Part shown: piece after piece, positions 1-8,753 of the stretch | Layout: every line of letters starts with the position of its first letter | How positions within the stretch are numbered: the stretch's first letter is position 1 | Source of the DNA: Zeimonas arvi | GTDB taxonomy: Bacteria > Pseudomonadota > Gammaproteobacteria > Burkholderiales > Burkholderiaceae_E | Assembly: GCF_008039575.1 (NCBI RefSeq) | Contig: NZ_VDUY01000001.1 | Location: forward strand, 868,001-932,000 | Length of the DNA: 64,000 bases | Direction: 5' to 3' | Program-made: the position numbers and the translations under genes | Notes under the pieces: model-generated | Seen by the model: the letters and a program-made list of their open reading frames with translations, nothing else | The model's database searches: none | Told to the model about the DNA's origin: nothing

Positions 1-1
1 C

Positions 2-763
2 ATCATGAAGCTGCTGACCTCCGAGGAGCCGGTCACCTTCAAGAACGACCGCTGGGACCTGCGCGACGCGCGGCTGCACCTGCGTCCCTACTCGAACCCG
101 CTGTTCGACGTGGCGGTGGCGGCGGTGGCGTCCCCGACGGGCCCGAAGCTCGCGGGCATGCACGGCACCGGCCTGCTGTCGATCGGCGCGACCACCGCGG
201 CCGGCTTCGACGCGCTGGCACTGCACTGGAACGTGATGGAGCAGCAGGCGGCCCACTACGGCACGAAGGTCGATCGCAGCAAGTGGCGACTGGTGGGCCT
301 GGTGCACTGCGCCGAGACGATGGACCAGGCGTACCGCGACGTCGAGTACGGCATCGAGCACTGGTTCAACTACTTCCAGGCGGTGGCGGCCTTCCCGCAG
401 ATGGCGGTGCCGGGCAGCAACATCAAGGAGATGGTCTCCTTCATCAACGACTCGGGCTTCGGCGCGATCGGCACGCCCGACATGGTCACCGCCCAGATCG
501 ACCGGCTCTGGAAGCAATCGAACGGCGGCTTCGGCGCCTACCTGATGCTGGCGCACAACTGGGCGAACTTCGACGCCACCCGGCGCAGCTACGAGCTGAT
601 CGCACGCCACGTGTTCCCGCGCTTCCAGGGTCACCACGAGCCCACGATGGCGGCGTCGGCGCGGGCGCGCGCCGCTCGCCCCGAGCTGGCGGCGGTCCAC
701 TCGAAGGCGGTCGAGGACGCCACGCAGCGGTTCCAGGCCGAGACGGCCGCGCGCGGCGGCTGA
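2..763 (+). CDS. LLM-class flavin-dependent oxidoreductase, C-terminal part (5' truncated by window)
   Basis: This is the last 253 residues of a luciferase-like FMN/F420-dependent monooxygenase-family protein. The reading frame is already open at the window edge (an Ile codon precedes the first ATG), and families of this type are about 350-380 residues long, so roughly the first third is missing. Visible family-like segments are the early MKLLTSEEPVTFKNDRW stretch (normally internal), a TTAAGFDALALHWNVMEQ helix, a long variable Ala/Arg-rich C-terminus, and GFGAIGTPDMV, which resembles the 'GTPE/D' cap of the C-terminal half. The substrate cannot be inferred. The next gene, a TAXI binding protein, follows after 114 bp on the same strand, so the two may be co-regulated. 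Confidence 0.8.
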   Translation: MMKLLTSEEPVTFKNDRWDLRDARLHLRPYSNPLFDVAVAAVASPTGPKLAGMHGTGLLSIGATTAAGFDALALHWNVMEQQAAHYGTKVDRSKWRLVGLVHCAETMDQAYRDVEYGIEHWFNYFQAVAAFPQMAVPGSNIKEMVSFINDSGFGAIGTPDMVTAQIDRLWKQSNGGFGAYLMLAHNWANFDATRRSYELIARHVFPRFQGHHEPTMAASARARAARPELAAVHSKAVEDATQRFQAETAARGG

Positions 764-804
764 AACGGCGAGGCCGGCCGGCGGCAACGCGACCGGCCGA
801 CCTG

Positions 805-810
805 TAATAC
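805..810 (+). promoter_or_regulatory. possible -10 element before the TAXI binding protein gene
   Basis: TAATAC lies about 68 bp upstream of the TAXI start and matches a sigma-70 -10 box in an otherwise very GC-rich gap. The expected -35 position is poor, so this is a weak prediction based on one hexamer. Confidence 0.2.
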
Positions 811-877
811 CATGCGCCTCGAGGACCCGCGCTTGCGCGGCCGTCGCCCGCTCTGTACACAAAGAGGAGACAACACG

Positions 878-1825
878 ATGAGCGTCAAGACCAGGAAGAT
901 CGCAATCGCCGCCGCCATGGGCGCCACCATGCTCGCCGCCGGCGCGGCCCAGGCCCAGCAGGTCCGGCTGATGACCGGCCCTCAGGGCGGCTCGTGGTAC
1001 CCGCTCGGCGGCGCCATGGCCAACATCGCCGACAAGACCGCGGGCATCAAGATCCAGGTGCTGCCGGGCGCGGGCATCGCCAACGTGAAGGCGGTCGAGG
1101 CGGGCAAGGCCGACATGGGCTTCGGCAACTCGATCTCCACCGTCGACGGCGTCGCGGGCCGCGCGCCCTTCGACACCGCCACCAAGAACGTCTGCAACGT
1201 GGCCACGCTGTATCCGCAGTATCTGCAGATCGTCGCGAACGCCGATTCCGGCGTCAACACGCTCGCCGATCTCAAGGGCAAGCCGATCGCGGTCCAGCCC
1301 AAGGGCAACACCGCCGAGTTCATCACGGTGCAGGCGCTCGAGGTCTACGGCCTGGGCTACAAGGACATGGCGCGGGTGAGCCACGTGTCCTACACCGACG
1401 CGGTCTCGCTGATGAAGGACAACAACGCGCAGGCCTTCACGCTGGGCACCACGATCCCGGCCTCGTCGGTCATGGACCTGGCCTCGGCCCGCGACATCAA
1501 GCTGATCCCGATCCCGGACGACAAGTTCGATGCGATGCGCAAGCTGAATCCGGGCTACACCAAGCTCACGATCCCTGCCGGCACCTATCCCAAGCAGGAC
1601 AAGGACGTGCAGGCCGTCGGCTACGCCACCCACCTGATCGCGCGCTGCGACCTCGACGAGAAGGTGGTCTACAACGTGCTGAAGGGGATGGTCGCGAACA
1701 ACGCCGACCTGACCGCGATCGCCAAGGTCATGGGCAAGACCACCCCCAAGGTCATGGCCGAGGACATCGGCGTGCCGATGCACAAGGGCGCCGCCAAGTT
1801 CTACAAGGAACAGGGCGTGATGTAA
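878..1825 (+). CDS. TAXI-family TRAP transporter solute-binding protein
   Basis: This 315-residue periplasmic protein would capture a carboxylate-type solute and deliver it to the fused permease encoded next. Residues 1-27 form a Sec signal peptide (MSVKTRKIAIAAA..., Ala-rich core, cleavage near AQAQQ). The mature N-terminus reads RLMTGPQGGSWYPLGG, the typical TAXI start in which the glycines and the SWY/P segment line the site, followed by the PGAGIANVKAVEAGKADMGFGN region. I chose the ATG at 878 rather than the upstream in-frame ATG at 812 because AGAGGAGAC lies immediately before it and the signal peptide then begins correctly. A strong intrinsic terminator follows the stop codon. The family is clear, but the ligand is unknown. 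Confidence 0.9.
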   Translation: MSVKTRKIAIAAAMGATMLAAGAAQAQQVRLMTGPQGGSWYPLGGAMANIADKTAGIKIQVLPGAGIANVKAVEAGKADMGFGNSISTVDGVAGRAPFDTATKNVCNVATLYPQYLQIVANADSGVNTLADLKGKPIAVQPKGNTAEFITVQALEVYGLGYKDMARVSHVSYTDAVSLMKDNNAQAFTLGTTIPASSVMDLASARDIKLIPIPDDKFDAMRKLNPGYTKLTIPAGTYPKQDKDVQAVGYATHLIARCDLDEKVVYNVLKGMVANNADLTAIAKVMGKTTPKVMAEDIGVPMHKGAAKFYKEQGVM

Positions 1826-1850
1826 GCGCCCGGGCCGCCCTCGCGGCCAT

Positions 1851-1899
1851 GCGGCCCGCCGTCGGACGATTGGCCTGACGGCGGGCCGCCGTCGTTTTT
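1851..1899 (+). terminator. strong intrinsic terminator between TAXI binding protein and TRAP permease
   Basis: A perfect 13-bp GC stem (GCGGCCCGCCGTC at 1851-1863 pairing with 1877-1889) encloses a 13-nt loop and is followed five bases later by five T residues (1895-1899). It sits 26 bp after the binding-protein stop and 31 bp before the permease ATG on the same strand. It should act as an attenuator that keeps permease mRNA below binding-protein mRNA. Confidence 0.8.
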
Positions 1900-1929
1900 C
1901 CTTCCGGTACCTGCCCAGGACGCCTGACG

Positions 1930-3807
1930 ATGTTCACGCTGCCCGCCTCCCTGACTCGATGGCTGCTCACGCTTACCGGCGTCGGCATGTCGGTCTTCCA
2001 TCTGTACGTGGCCCAGGTCGGGCCGCCCGACGCCTATGTGATGCGCGGGCTGCACCTGGCCTTCGCGATGGTGCTGGCCTTCCTGATGTTTCCGGGTTTC
2101 GGCCGGCGCGCGCCCACCGCCTTCGACCTGATCCTGCTGATCGCCGCCGCGGCGTCGGCGCTCTATCCGACCTTCAACCTGCAGTACATCCAGAACCGGA
2201 TGTACTACGTCGACGACCCGATCGTCCTCGACTACGTCTTCGGCGGCGGCCTGACCCTGCTGCTGCTCGAGGCGACCCGCCGCGCGACCGGCTGGGCGCT
2301 GCCCATCACCGCGCTGGCCTTCCTGCTGTACGGCCTCACCGCAGGCAACCAGTCGATCGGGATCATGCTCGACCAGCTGTACCTGACGACCGAGGGCATC
2401 TTCGGGATCCCGCTCTACGTGTCGGCGACCTACGTGATGCTGTTCATCCTGTTCGGCGCCTTCGTCGAGCGCAGCGGCGCCGGGCAGCTGTTCATGGACT
2501 TCGCGCTCGCGCTGGCCGGCCACACCTCGGGGGGGCCCGCCAAGGTCGCGATCATCACCAGCAGCCTGTTCGGCACGGTGTCGGGCAGCGCGGTGGCCAA
2601 CGTGATGACCACCGGCACCTTCACCATTCCGCTGATGATCCGCACCGGTTACCGGCCGGCCTTCGCCGGCGCGGTCGAGGCGGTGGCCTCCACCGGGGGC
2701 CAGCTGATGCCACCGATCATGGGCGCGGCGGCCTTCGTGATGGCCGAGTTCCTGGGGGTGTCCTACCTCACGGTGGCCACCTTCGCGATCCTGCCGGCGA
2801 TCCTCTATTACCTCGCCGTGTTCATGGCGGTGCACTTCGAGGCCCGCCGCGTGGGTCTGGTCGGGCTGCCCAAGCCCGACCTGCCGCGGGTGGGCCAGGT
2901 GCTGCGCGAACGCGGCCACCTGTTCCTGCCGCTGGCTATCATCATCGGCGTGCTGCTCGCCGGCTTCAGCGCCGCCTTCGCCGCGCTGTGCGGGATCGCC
3001 TCGGTGGTGCCCACCACCTGGCTGCGCGCGAACACCCGCAGGACCTTCACGATCCCGGTGATCATCGACGCGCTCGAGGCCGGCGCCAAGAACACGGTGA
3101 TCGTGGCGCTGGCCTGCGCCTGCGCCGGCATCGTCATCGGCACGATCACGCTGACCGGCCTGGGCCTGAGCTTCACCGGCGTCGTGCTGGCGCTTTCTCA
3201 GAACTCGCTGATCCTGGCGCTGATCCTCACGATGGCCGCCGGCATCGTGCTGGGCATGGGCCTGCCCACCACGCCCGCCTACATCGTGCAGGTGGCCTTG
3301 CTGGTGCCGGCGCTGGTCAAGCTGGGCGTGCAGGTCGAGGCGGCCCACCTGTTCGTGCTGTATTTCGCGGTGCTGTCGGCGATCACACCGCCGGTGGCCA
3401 TGGCGGTCTACGCGGCCAACGGCATCTCGCGCGCGGGCCTGATGGAAAGCAGCTGGGCGGCGGTCAAGCTCGGGCTCACCGGGTACATCATCCCCTTCAT
3501 GTTCGTGTATGGCCCGTCGCTGCTTCTGATCGGCGAGGCCTCCACGATCGCGCTGACCATCGTGAGCGCCACGGTGGGCGTGATGTGCCTGGCCGGGGGC
3601 CTGCACAGCTACTTCTTCTTCGGCGCCACCCGGATCTGGGAGCGGGCCATGCTGATCGGCGCGGCGTTCGCGCTGATCAAGCCGGGCATCGTGACCGACC
3701 TGATCGGCGCGGGCCTGATCGCCGCCACGGTCGCCAGCCAGCTGATGATCTCGCGGCCCGTCACGCCGGCCGCCGCGGCGGCCGGGAAGGCCGGGTCGAC
3801 GGGCTGA
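1930..3807 (+). CDS. TRAP transporter fused permease (small 4TM plus large 12TM subunits, TAXI type)
   Basis: This 625-residue inner-membrane protein combines the DctQ-like and DctM-like parts in one chain, as is usual for TAXI systems. It would drive solute uptake with an ion gradient. The N-terminal ~170 residues hold several hydrophobic helices. The DctM core follows, with characteristic glycine-rich re-entrant segments such as SSLFGTVSGSAVANVMTTG (near residue 215) and AAGIVLGMGLPTTPAYI (near 435). A C-terminal extension has further helices and ends in an Ala-rich tail. The ATG at 1930 has AGGA upstream. The gene is separated from its binding protein only by the 1851-1899 terminator and converges on trkH with a 12-bp gap. 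Confidence 0.92.
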   Translation: MFTLPASLTRWLLTLTGVGMSVFHLYVAQVGPPDAYVMRGLHLAFAMVLAFLMFPGFGRRAPTAFDLILLIAAAASALYPTFNLQYIQNRMYYVDDPIVLDYVFGGGLTLLLLEATRRATGWALPITALAFLLYGLTAGNQSIGIMLDQLYLTTEGIFGIPLYVSATYVMLFILFGAFVERSGAGQLFMDFALALAGHTSGGPAKVAIITSSLFGTVSGSAVANVMTTGTFTIPLMIRTGYRPAFAGAVEAVASTGGQLMPPIMGAAAFVMAEFLGVSYLTVATFAILPAILYYLAVFMAVHFEARRVGLVGLPKPDLPRVGQVLRERGHLFLPLAIIIGVLLAGFSAAFAALCGIASVVPTTWLRANTRRTFTIPVIIDALEAGAKNTVIVALACACAGIVIGTITLTGLGLSFTGVVLALSQNSLILALILTMAAGIVLGMGLPTTPAYIVQVALLVPALVKLGVQVEAAHLFVLYFAVLSAITPPVAMAVYAANGISRAGLMESSWAAVKLGLTGYIIPFMFVYGPSLLLIGEASTIALTIVSATVGVMCLAGGLHSYFFFGATRIWERAMLIGAAFALIKPGIVTDLIGAGLIAATVASQLMISRPVTPAAAAAGKAGSTG

Positions 3808-3819
3808 TGCAAGCGGCGC

Positions 3820-5289
3820 TCAGCGCCGCCAGAAGCCCGGCGTGAGCAGCACCAGCAGGCTGAACATCTCGAGCCGGCCGAGCAGCATCGTGATCGTGCA
3901 GATCCAGGTCTGGAAGTCGGTCAGCACTGCGTAGTTGCCGGCCGGGCCGACCGGCCCCAGGCCGGGGCCCATGTTGTTGACGCTGGCCAGGATCGCGGTG
4001 AAGGCAGTCACCGGGTCCAGGCCCGAGAAGATCAGCGCCAGCGTCGTCACGATCACCGTGCCGCCGTACATCAGCATGAAGGCGAGCACCGAGAACACCA
4101 CCTTGTTCTCCACGGACACGCCCTCGACCTGCAGCGGCAGCGTGGCCTTCGGGTGGTGGATTCGGGCCAGCTCGCGGGCCGCCTGCTTCGCGAGGATGAT
4201 CGCCCGGATCATCTTGATGCCCGCGCCGGTCGAGCCCGCCGAAGTGGCGAAGCACGACAGCAGGATCATCAGGATGGGCGCGAACACCGGCCAGGTGGCA
4301 TAGTCGGTCGACGCGAAGCCGGTGGTCGACGCGATCGACACCAGGTTGAAGCTCGCGTAGCGCAGGGCCTCGAGCGGGTCCGCGTAGACCTCGAGCCACC
4401 ACAGGTAGATCGCCACGAAAAGGCTCGCGCCGATCATCGTGGCCAGCGTCATCCGGGTCTCGAGGCTGGCCAGGATCGGGCGCAGCGATCGCCGATAGAC
4501 CGCGATGAAGTACACCGCGAAGTTGCAGCTCGCCGCCAGCATGAAGAACACCGCGATCCACTCGAGCAGCGGCGACTGGAAGTGGCCGAAGCTCGCGTCG
4601 TGGCTCGACAGCCCGCCCAGGCTCATCGTGGTGAACATGTGCATCCACGCGTCGGGCCAGTCCATGCCCCCGGCCCGATACGCCACCACGCAGGCCAGCG
4701 AGATGCCGCAGTACACGCTCCAGAGGCCCTTGGCGGTCTCGGTGATCCGCGGGGTCAGCTTGGTGTCCTTCAGCGGGCCGGCGCTCTCGGCGCGGAACAG
4801 GTTCATGCCGCCGCTGCCCACCAGCGGCAGGATGGCCACCGCCAGCACCAGGATGCCCATGCCGCCGATCCACTGCATCAGGCAGCGCCAGAAGTTGATC
4901 GACGACGGCAGCGCGTCCAGGCCGGTGAGCACGGTCGAGCCGGTGGTGGTGAGCGCGGACACTGTCTCGAAGTAGGCATCGGTGAAGGACAGCGGCGTAC
5001 CGGCCTGCCCGAACCAGAGCAGCAACGGCAGCGTGCCGAAAGCCGGCAGCCCCACCCAGACCATCGAGACCAGCAGGAAGGCGTCGCGCGCATGCAGCTC
5101 GCGCCGGTGGCGCCAGGTGGCCGCCGCGAGCAGGCCGCCGCCGGCCAGGGTGGCCAGCATCGCCTCCAGGTAGACGTCGGTGGCCCCGTCGGCCTGGGCG
5201 AGCGAGTCGAGCAGCGGAACGCCCATCGTCAGGGCGAAGACGATGGTCAGCAGTCCGAAGACGTTCGCGACCGGAAGCAGGTGCCGCAC
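3820..5289 (-). CDS. trkH: Trk-type potassium uptake protein TrkH
   Basis: This 489-residue inner-membrane protein is the K+-translocating subunit of the Trk system, normally working with cytoplasmic TrkA (not in this window). Four M1-P-M2 repeats are recognisable from their pore loops: SALTTTGSTVLTG (near residue 107), TTMSLGGLSSHDASFG (near 225), STTGFASTDYATW (near 320) and NMGPGLGPVGPAGNY (near 440). These supply the four selectivity-filter glycines. The start is a GTG at 5289 with no strong ribosome-binding site, and the first internal ATG (5223) would cut the first helix. It lies downstream of the dehydratase-like gene on the same strand with a 54-bp gap, and the two have no obvious functional link. 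Confidence 0.93.
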   Translation of the reverse strand: MRHLLPVANVFGLLTIVFALTMGVPLLDSLAQADGATDVYLEAMLATLAGGGLLAAATWRHRRELHARDAFLLVSMVWVGLPAFGTLPLLLWFGQAGTPLSFTDAYFETVSALTTTGSTVLTGLDALPSSINFWRCLMQWIGGMGILVLAVAILPLVGSGGMNLFRAESAGPLKDTKLTPRITETAKGLWSVYCGISLACVVAYRAGGMDWPDAWMHMFTTMSLGGLSSHDASFGHFQSPLLEWIAVFFMLAASCNFAVYFIAVYRRSLRPILASLETRMTLATMIGASLFVAIYLWWLEVYADPLEALRYASFNLVSIASTTGFASTDYATWPVFAPILMILLSCFATSAGSTGAGIKMIRAIILAKQAARELARIHHPKATLPLQVEGVSVENKVVFSVLAFMLMYGGTVIVTTLALIFSGLDPVTAFTAILASVNNMGPGLGPVGPAGNYAVLTDFQTWICTITMLLGRLEMFSLLVLLTPGFWRR

Positions 5290-5343
5290 GAAGCAGGATG
5301 CGGGAGGAAAGCCGGGATTATGCGCCTTCCCAAGCCGGCTGCA

Positions 5344-6432
5344 TCAGGCGCGGCAGCGCGCCAGCGCGTCCCAGTCGAGCTCGATGCCATGACCTGGCCG
5401 GTCCGGGGCGATCGCCTTCCCGTCGACGATCCGGAGCGGCTCGGCCACGAATCGCTCGAGGCCGAAGCCGTGGGCCTCCAGCCAGCTGCGGTTCGGGCAG
5501 GCGGCCAGCAGGTGCACCGTGACTTCGTGGGCGCCGTGCGAGGTCACCGGCAGGTTGAAGGCCTCGGCCAGGTGGGCGATCTTCATGAAGGCGGTAACGC
5601 CGCCGCAGTTCGTCACGTCGGGCTCCGGGAAGCTGACCCCGCCCGCCGCGATCAGCTGCCTGAACTCCCAGACGCTTCGCAGGTTCTCGCCGGCGGCGAT
5701 CGGCAACCCGCCCTCGCGAAGCACCCGCGCGTGGCCGGCCGGGTCGTCGGGCACGATCGGCTCCTCGAGCCACAGCGGCTCGAAGGGCTGCAGCGCGCGG
5801 GCCGCCCGGATCGCCTCGTCGATGCCCCACTTCATGTTGGCGTCCACCATCAGCGGGAAATCCGCGCCGAGGTGCCCGCGCATGGCCCGCACGCGCTCGA
5901 CGTCCTCGGACAGCCGATCACGGCCCACCTTCATCTTGATCGCCCGGAAGCCGCGGGCGAGGTTGCGCTCGGTCTGCGCGATCAGCGCGCCGACGTCGAG
6001 CTGCAGGTCGATGCCGCCCGCGTAGCAGGGCACAGCCGGATCGAATCCCCCGAGCAGGTTCCAGAGCGGGAGCGCGGCGCGGCGCGCCTTGAGGTCCCAC
6101 AGCGCGATGTCGGCCGCCGACAGCGCGAGCACCGCCGCGCCGCCCCGTCCGCCGTAGTGCAGCGCCCACCAGCACTCGTGCCAGCGACGGGCGATGTCGT
6201 CCGCCTCGCGCCCGCGCAGCAGTTCGGCGATCTCGACGCGCAGCGTCGCGGCGATCGCGGCGCCGTTGCGGCCGACGGTGAAGGTGTAGCCGAACCCTTG
6301 CGCGCCGTCGGCGTCGCGGATCCTGACCGTGTTCAGCTCGAAGGCGCGGATGTCGCCGTGCGTGCTGTCCGCGATCTCGGTCTCCGGGGCAATCCTGAAA
6401 TGTCCTGTTTCGATCGATTCGATCCTCGCCAT
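5344..6432 (-). CDS. mandelate racemase / muconate lactonizing enzyme family protein (acid-sugar dehydratase-like)
   Basis: This 362-residue enolase-superfamily enzyme is of the mandelate racemase subgroup. The catalytic layout is intact: the KxK motif (K166, K168), metal ligands D197 (VDAN), E223 (WLEEP) and E249 (AAGEN), and the general-acid/base dyad D272 (PEPDVTNCGG) with H299 (TSHG). Members with this arrangement abstract the alpha-proton of a carboxylate, and many are aldonic or uronic acid dehydratases, but the exact substrate cannot be read from sequence. The ATG at 6432 was chosen over a more distal one because GGGAGG precedes it. The gene diverges from an aldehyde dehydrogenase across 91 bp, which suggests a shared regulatory region and possibly one pathway. 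Confidence 0.88.
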   Translation of the reverse strand: MARIESIETGHFRIAPETEIADSTHGDIRAFELNTVRIRDADGAQGFGYTFTVGRNGAAIAATLRVEIAELLRGREADDIARRWHECWWALHYGGRGGAAVLALSAADIALWDLKARRAALPLWNLLGGFDPAVPCYAGGIDLQLDVGALIAQTERNLARGFRAIKMKVGRDRLSEDVERVRAMRGHLGADFPLMVDANMKWGIDEAIRAARALQPFEPLWLEEPIVPDDPAGHARVLREGGLPIAAGENLRSVWEFRQLIAAGGVSFPEPDVTNCGGVTAFMKIAHLAEAFNLPVTSHGAHEVTVHLLAACPNRSWLEAHGFGLERFVAEPLRIVDGKAIAPDRPGHGIELDWDALARCRA

Positions 6433-6523
6433 GGGCGCCTCCCTCGCTGTCGGCTTCTCACCCCCGGTTATACCCGCTCGCGCTGCTAACATCGACCGAT
6501 CCCTTCCCGTGGAGACCGATGCA

Positions 6524-8098
6524 ATGACCGAGCAGACCTACAAGCTCACCTACTCGACGATGTTCGACCCGCCCGCTTCGCTGCACGAGCGCTTCGACGC
6601 CGCACTGGGCGAGGCCCGGGCGACGATGGGCGCCGAGCACGCGATGCGCGTCGGCGCGCACGCGGTGACCGCCGACGATTGCTTCGAACTCCGATCGCCG
6701 ATCGACCGCGAGCTGCTGCTCGGCCGCTTCCAGAACGGCACGGCCGCGCACGCCGGCCAGGCGGTCCGCGCCGCGCGCGAGGCCTTCCCGGCCTGGTCCC
6801 ACACGCCGTGGCGCGAGCGCGTGGCGATCCTGCGCCGCGCGGCGGCGCTGATCGAGGAGCGCGTCTGGGCGATGTCGGCCTGCCTGTCCATCGAGGTCGG
6901 CAAGAACCGGATGGAGTCGCTGGGCGAGGTCCAGGAGACCGCCGACCTGATCGCCTGGTACTGCGACCGGATGGAGGAGAACGAGGGCTTCGACCGGCGC
7001 CTGCCCAACGACCCGCTGACCGGCTTCACCAGCCACAACCGCACACGGCTGCGCCCCTACGGCGTCTGGGCGGTGATCGCGCCTTTCAACTTCCCGTTCG
7101 CGCTGGCCGGCGGGCCGGTCGGCGCCGCGCTGGTCACCGGCAACACCGCGGTGTTCAAGACCGCGTCCGACACCGCCTTGAGCGGCACGCTGCTGATGCA
7201 GGCCTTCCGCGACGCGGGCCTGCCCGACGGCGTGCTGAACCACGTCACCGGCCCCGGCAGCACCATCGGCGAGGCGCTGGCCAGCCACCCCGATGTCGCC
7301 GGCATCACCTTCACCGGCTCCGCGCAGGTCGGCATGTCGATCGCGCGCGAGTTCGCCGGAGGCCGCTGGCCACGGCCCTGCATCGCCGAGATGGGCGGCA
7401 AGAACGCGGCCATCGTCAGCGACCGCGCGGACCTCGAGCGCGCGGCAGCCGGCATCGTGCGCTCCGCCTTCGGCCTGCAGGGCCAGAAGTGCTCGGCCTG
7501 CTCGCGCGTCTACGTGCAGCGCGGCGCGGCCGCCGAGCTGCGCGACCGGCTGGTGGCGCTTACCGACGCCATCAAGGTCGGCGACCCGACCCTGCGCGAG
7601 AACTGGATGGGCCCGGTGATCAATCGTTCGGCCCGCGAGCGCTTTCGCCGCGCGGTCGACGCGATCGGCGAGGCCGGCACCATCCTGGCTGGCGGTCGGC
7701 TGCTCACCGAAGGCGCGCTGGAGCGCGGCTGGTTCGTCGCGCCGACCGTGGCCGCCGCGCCGCGCGACCACTACGTGTGGCGCGAGGAGCAGTTCGCCCC
7801 GCTGGTGCTGATCGACGAGGTCGAATCGGTCCACGAGGCCATCGCCCTGGCGAATGCATCGGACTACGGGCTGACCGCCGGCTTCTACGGCGGCGCCGAC
7901 GAGATCGACGGCTTCCTGGACCGGATCGAAGCAGGCGTGGTCTACGTGAACCGCCCGCAGGGCGCCACCACCGGCGCCTGGCCCGGCTACCAGCCCTTCG
8001 GCGGCTGGAAGGCCAGCGGCAGCACCGGCAAGGCGATCGGGTCGTTCTGGTACCTGCCCTTGTACATGCGGGAGCAGTCGCAGACGGTGGTGGACTGA
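6524..8098 (+). CDS. aldehyde dehydrogenase, RocA/P5C-dehydrogenase-like
   Basis: This 524-residue NAD(P)-dependent aldehyde dehydrogenase keeps all catalytic residues: N189 (APFNFPFA), the cofactor-site lysine K212 (AVFKTAS), general base E289 (AEMGGKN) and nucleophile C323 (GQKCSACSR). The GQKCSACSR signature is typical of L-glutamate gamma-semialdehyde (pyrroline-5-carboxylate) dehydrogenases of the RocA type. No proline catabolic gene is nearby, so a different semialdehyde is possible. I chose the ATG at 6524 because GGAGA lies a few bases upstream; the long upstream extension overlaps the divergent dehydratase gene. Downstream lies the repeat-rich non-coding region. Confidence 0.85.
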   Translation: MTEQTYKLTYSTMFDPPASLHERFDAALGEARATMGAEHAMRVGAHAVTADDCFELRSPIDRELLLGRFQNGTAAHAGQAVRAAREAFPAWSHTPWRERVAILRRAAALIEERVWAMSACLSIEVGKNRMESLGEVQETADLIAWYCDRMEENEGFDRRLPNDPLTGFTSHNRTRLRPYGVWAVIAPFNFPFALAGGPVGAALVTGNTAVFKTASDTALSGTLLMQAFRDAGLPDGVLNHVTGPGSTIGEALASHPDVAGITFTGSAQVGMSIAREFAGGRWPRPCIAEMGGKNAAIVSDRADLERAAAGIVRSAFGLQGQKCSACSRVYVQRGAAAELRDRLVALTDAIKVGDPTLRENWMGPVINRSARERFRRAVDAIGEAGTILAGGRLLTEGALERGWFVAPTVAAAPRDHYVWREEQFAPLVLIDEVESVHEAIALANASDYGLTAGFYGGADEIDGFLDRIEAGVVYVNRPQGATTGAWPGYQPFGGWKASGSTGKAIGSFWYLPLYMREQSQTVVD

Positions 8099-8159
8099 CT
8101 CGGCTCGGCTCGGCTCGACCTCGACCTCGGGCTCAAGCTCGAGCTCGACGGGCGGCGCG

Positions 8160-8397
8160 GCCCAGGCGGGCGCCTCGCGCTTCGGGCCTGCCGCGACGGC
8201 GGTCCGGCCAGACGGCCGGACTACCCTCGCTGCTCGGAGTCGCGGCCCGGCGCGCAACTCACTTCGCTCGCTGCGCTCGCTTCGTTCGGACAGGCGCGCC
8301 GAGTCAGTTGTGGAGGCGCGCTGCGCGCGCGGGCCGCGGCTCCTGCGCGGCTCGGCGCCGTCGAGGCAGGCCCGAAGCGCGAGGCGCCCGCCTGGGC
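8160..8397. repeat. inverted repeat pair 1 (33-bp perfect arms)
   Basis: Arms at 8160-8192 and 8365-8397 are exact reverse complements over 33 bp (GCCCAGGCGGGCGCCTCGCG... in the left arm) and are separated by 172 bp. Weaker similarity extends outward into the ggctcgg-rich flanks on both sides, so the unit is longer than the perfect core. Confidence 0.9.
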
Positions 8398-8660
8398 TGG
8401 ATGCGATGGCGGCTCGAGCCAGACCGGGCCAGGCCGGGCCGAGCCGAGCCAATCTGAGCGAACCAGGTCAAACCGAGTCAACAATCCCGCAGCCGACAAA
8501 GAGGCCGGCGGCGGGGGCGCCTGCGTCGGTCCGGGGGATCAGGACCCCGCGTCGAGCAGCACAGCGCTTGCGGCCCGCGCGCGCAGCGCGCTTCGTAAAA
8601 TCCGACTTGGCGCGCCTGTCCGAACGAAGCGAGCGCAGCGAGCGAAGTGAGTTGCGCGCC
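8249..8660. repeat. inverted repeat pair 2 (52-bp perfect arms)
   Basis: Arms at 8249-8300 and 8609-8660 are exact reverse complements over 52 bp. The arm reads GGCGCGCAACTCACTTCGCT and continues with CGCTGCGCTCGCTTCG. Imperfect matches continue on both flanks, including GCGGTCCGGCC at 8199-8209 against 8702-8712, and GCGCGCTGCGCGCGCGGGCCGC just inside each arm. The pair overlaps inverted repeats 1 and 3, so the arrays are interleaved. Confidence 0.92.
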
Positions 8661-8753
8661 AGGGCCGCAAGCGCGAGCAGCGCAGAGCAGTCCGGCCAAC
8701 AGGCCGGACCGCGGGTGCCGCCCGGACCGAGGCAGGCGCCCCCGCCGCCGGCC
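8503..8753. repeat. inverted repeat pair 3 (33-bp arms, one mismatch)
   Basis: Arms at 8503-8535 and 8721-8753 (GGCCGGCGGCGGGGGCGCCT...) are reverse complements with one mismatch at the 23rd base; the outer 22 bp are perfect. The right arm ends 12 bp before the livM stop codon, so a transcript of either strand could form a very stable structure at the operon end. Confidence 0.88.

Noticed and set aside
8249-8660. CRISPR array or phage attachment site in the repeat spacer
   Set aside because: The repeats are inverted and interleaved, not evenly spaced direct repeats, and there are no cas, integrase or tRNA genes nearby.
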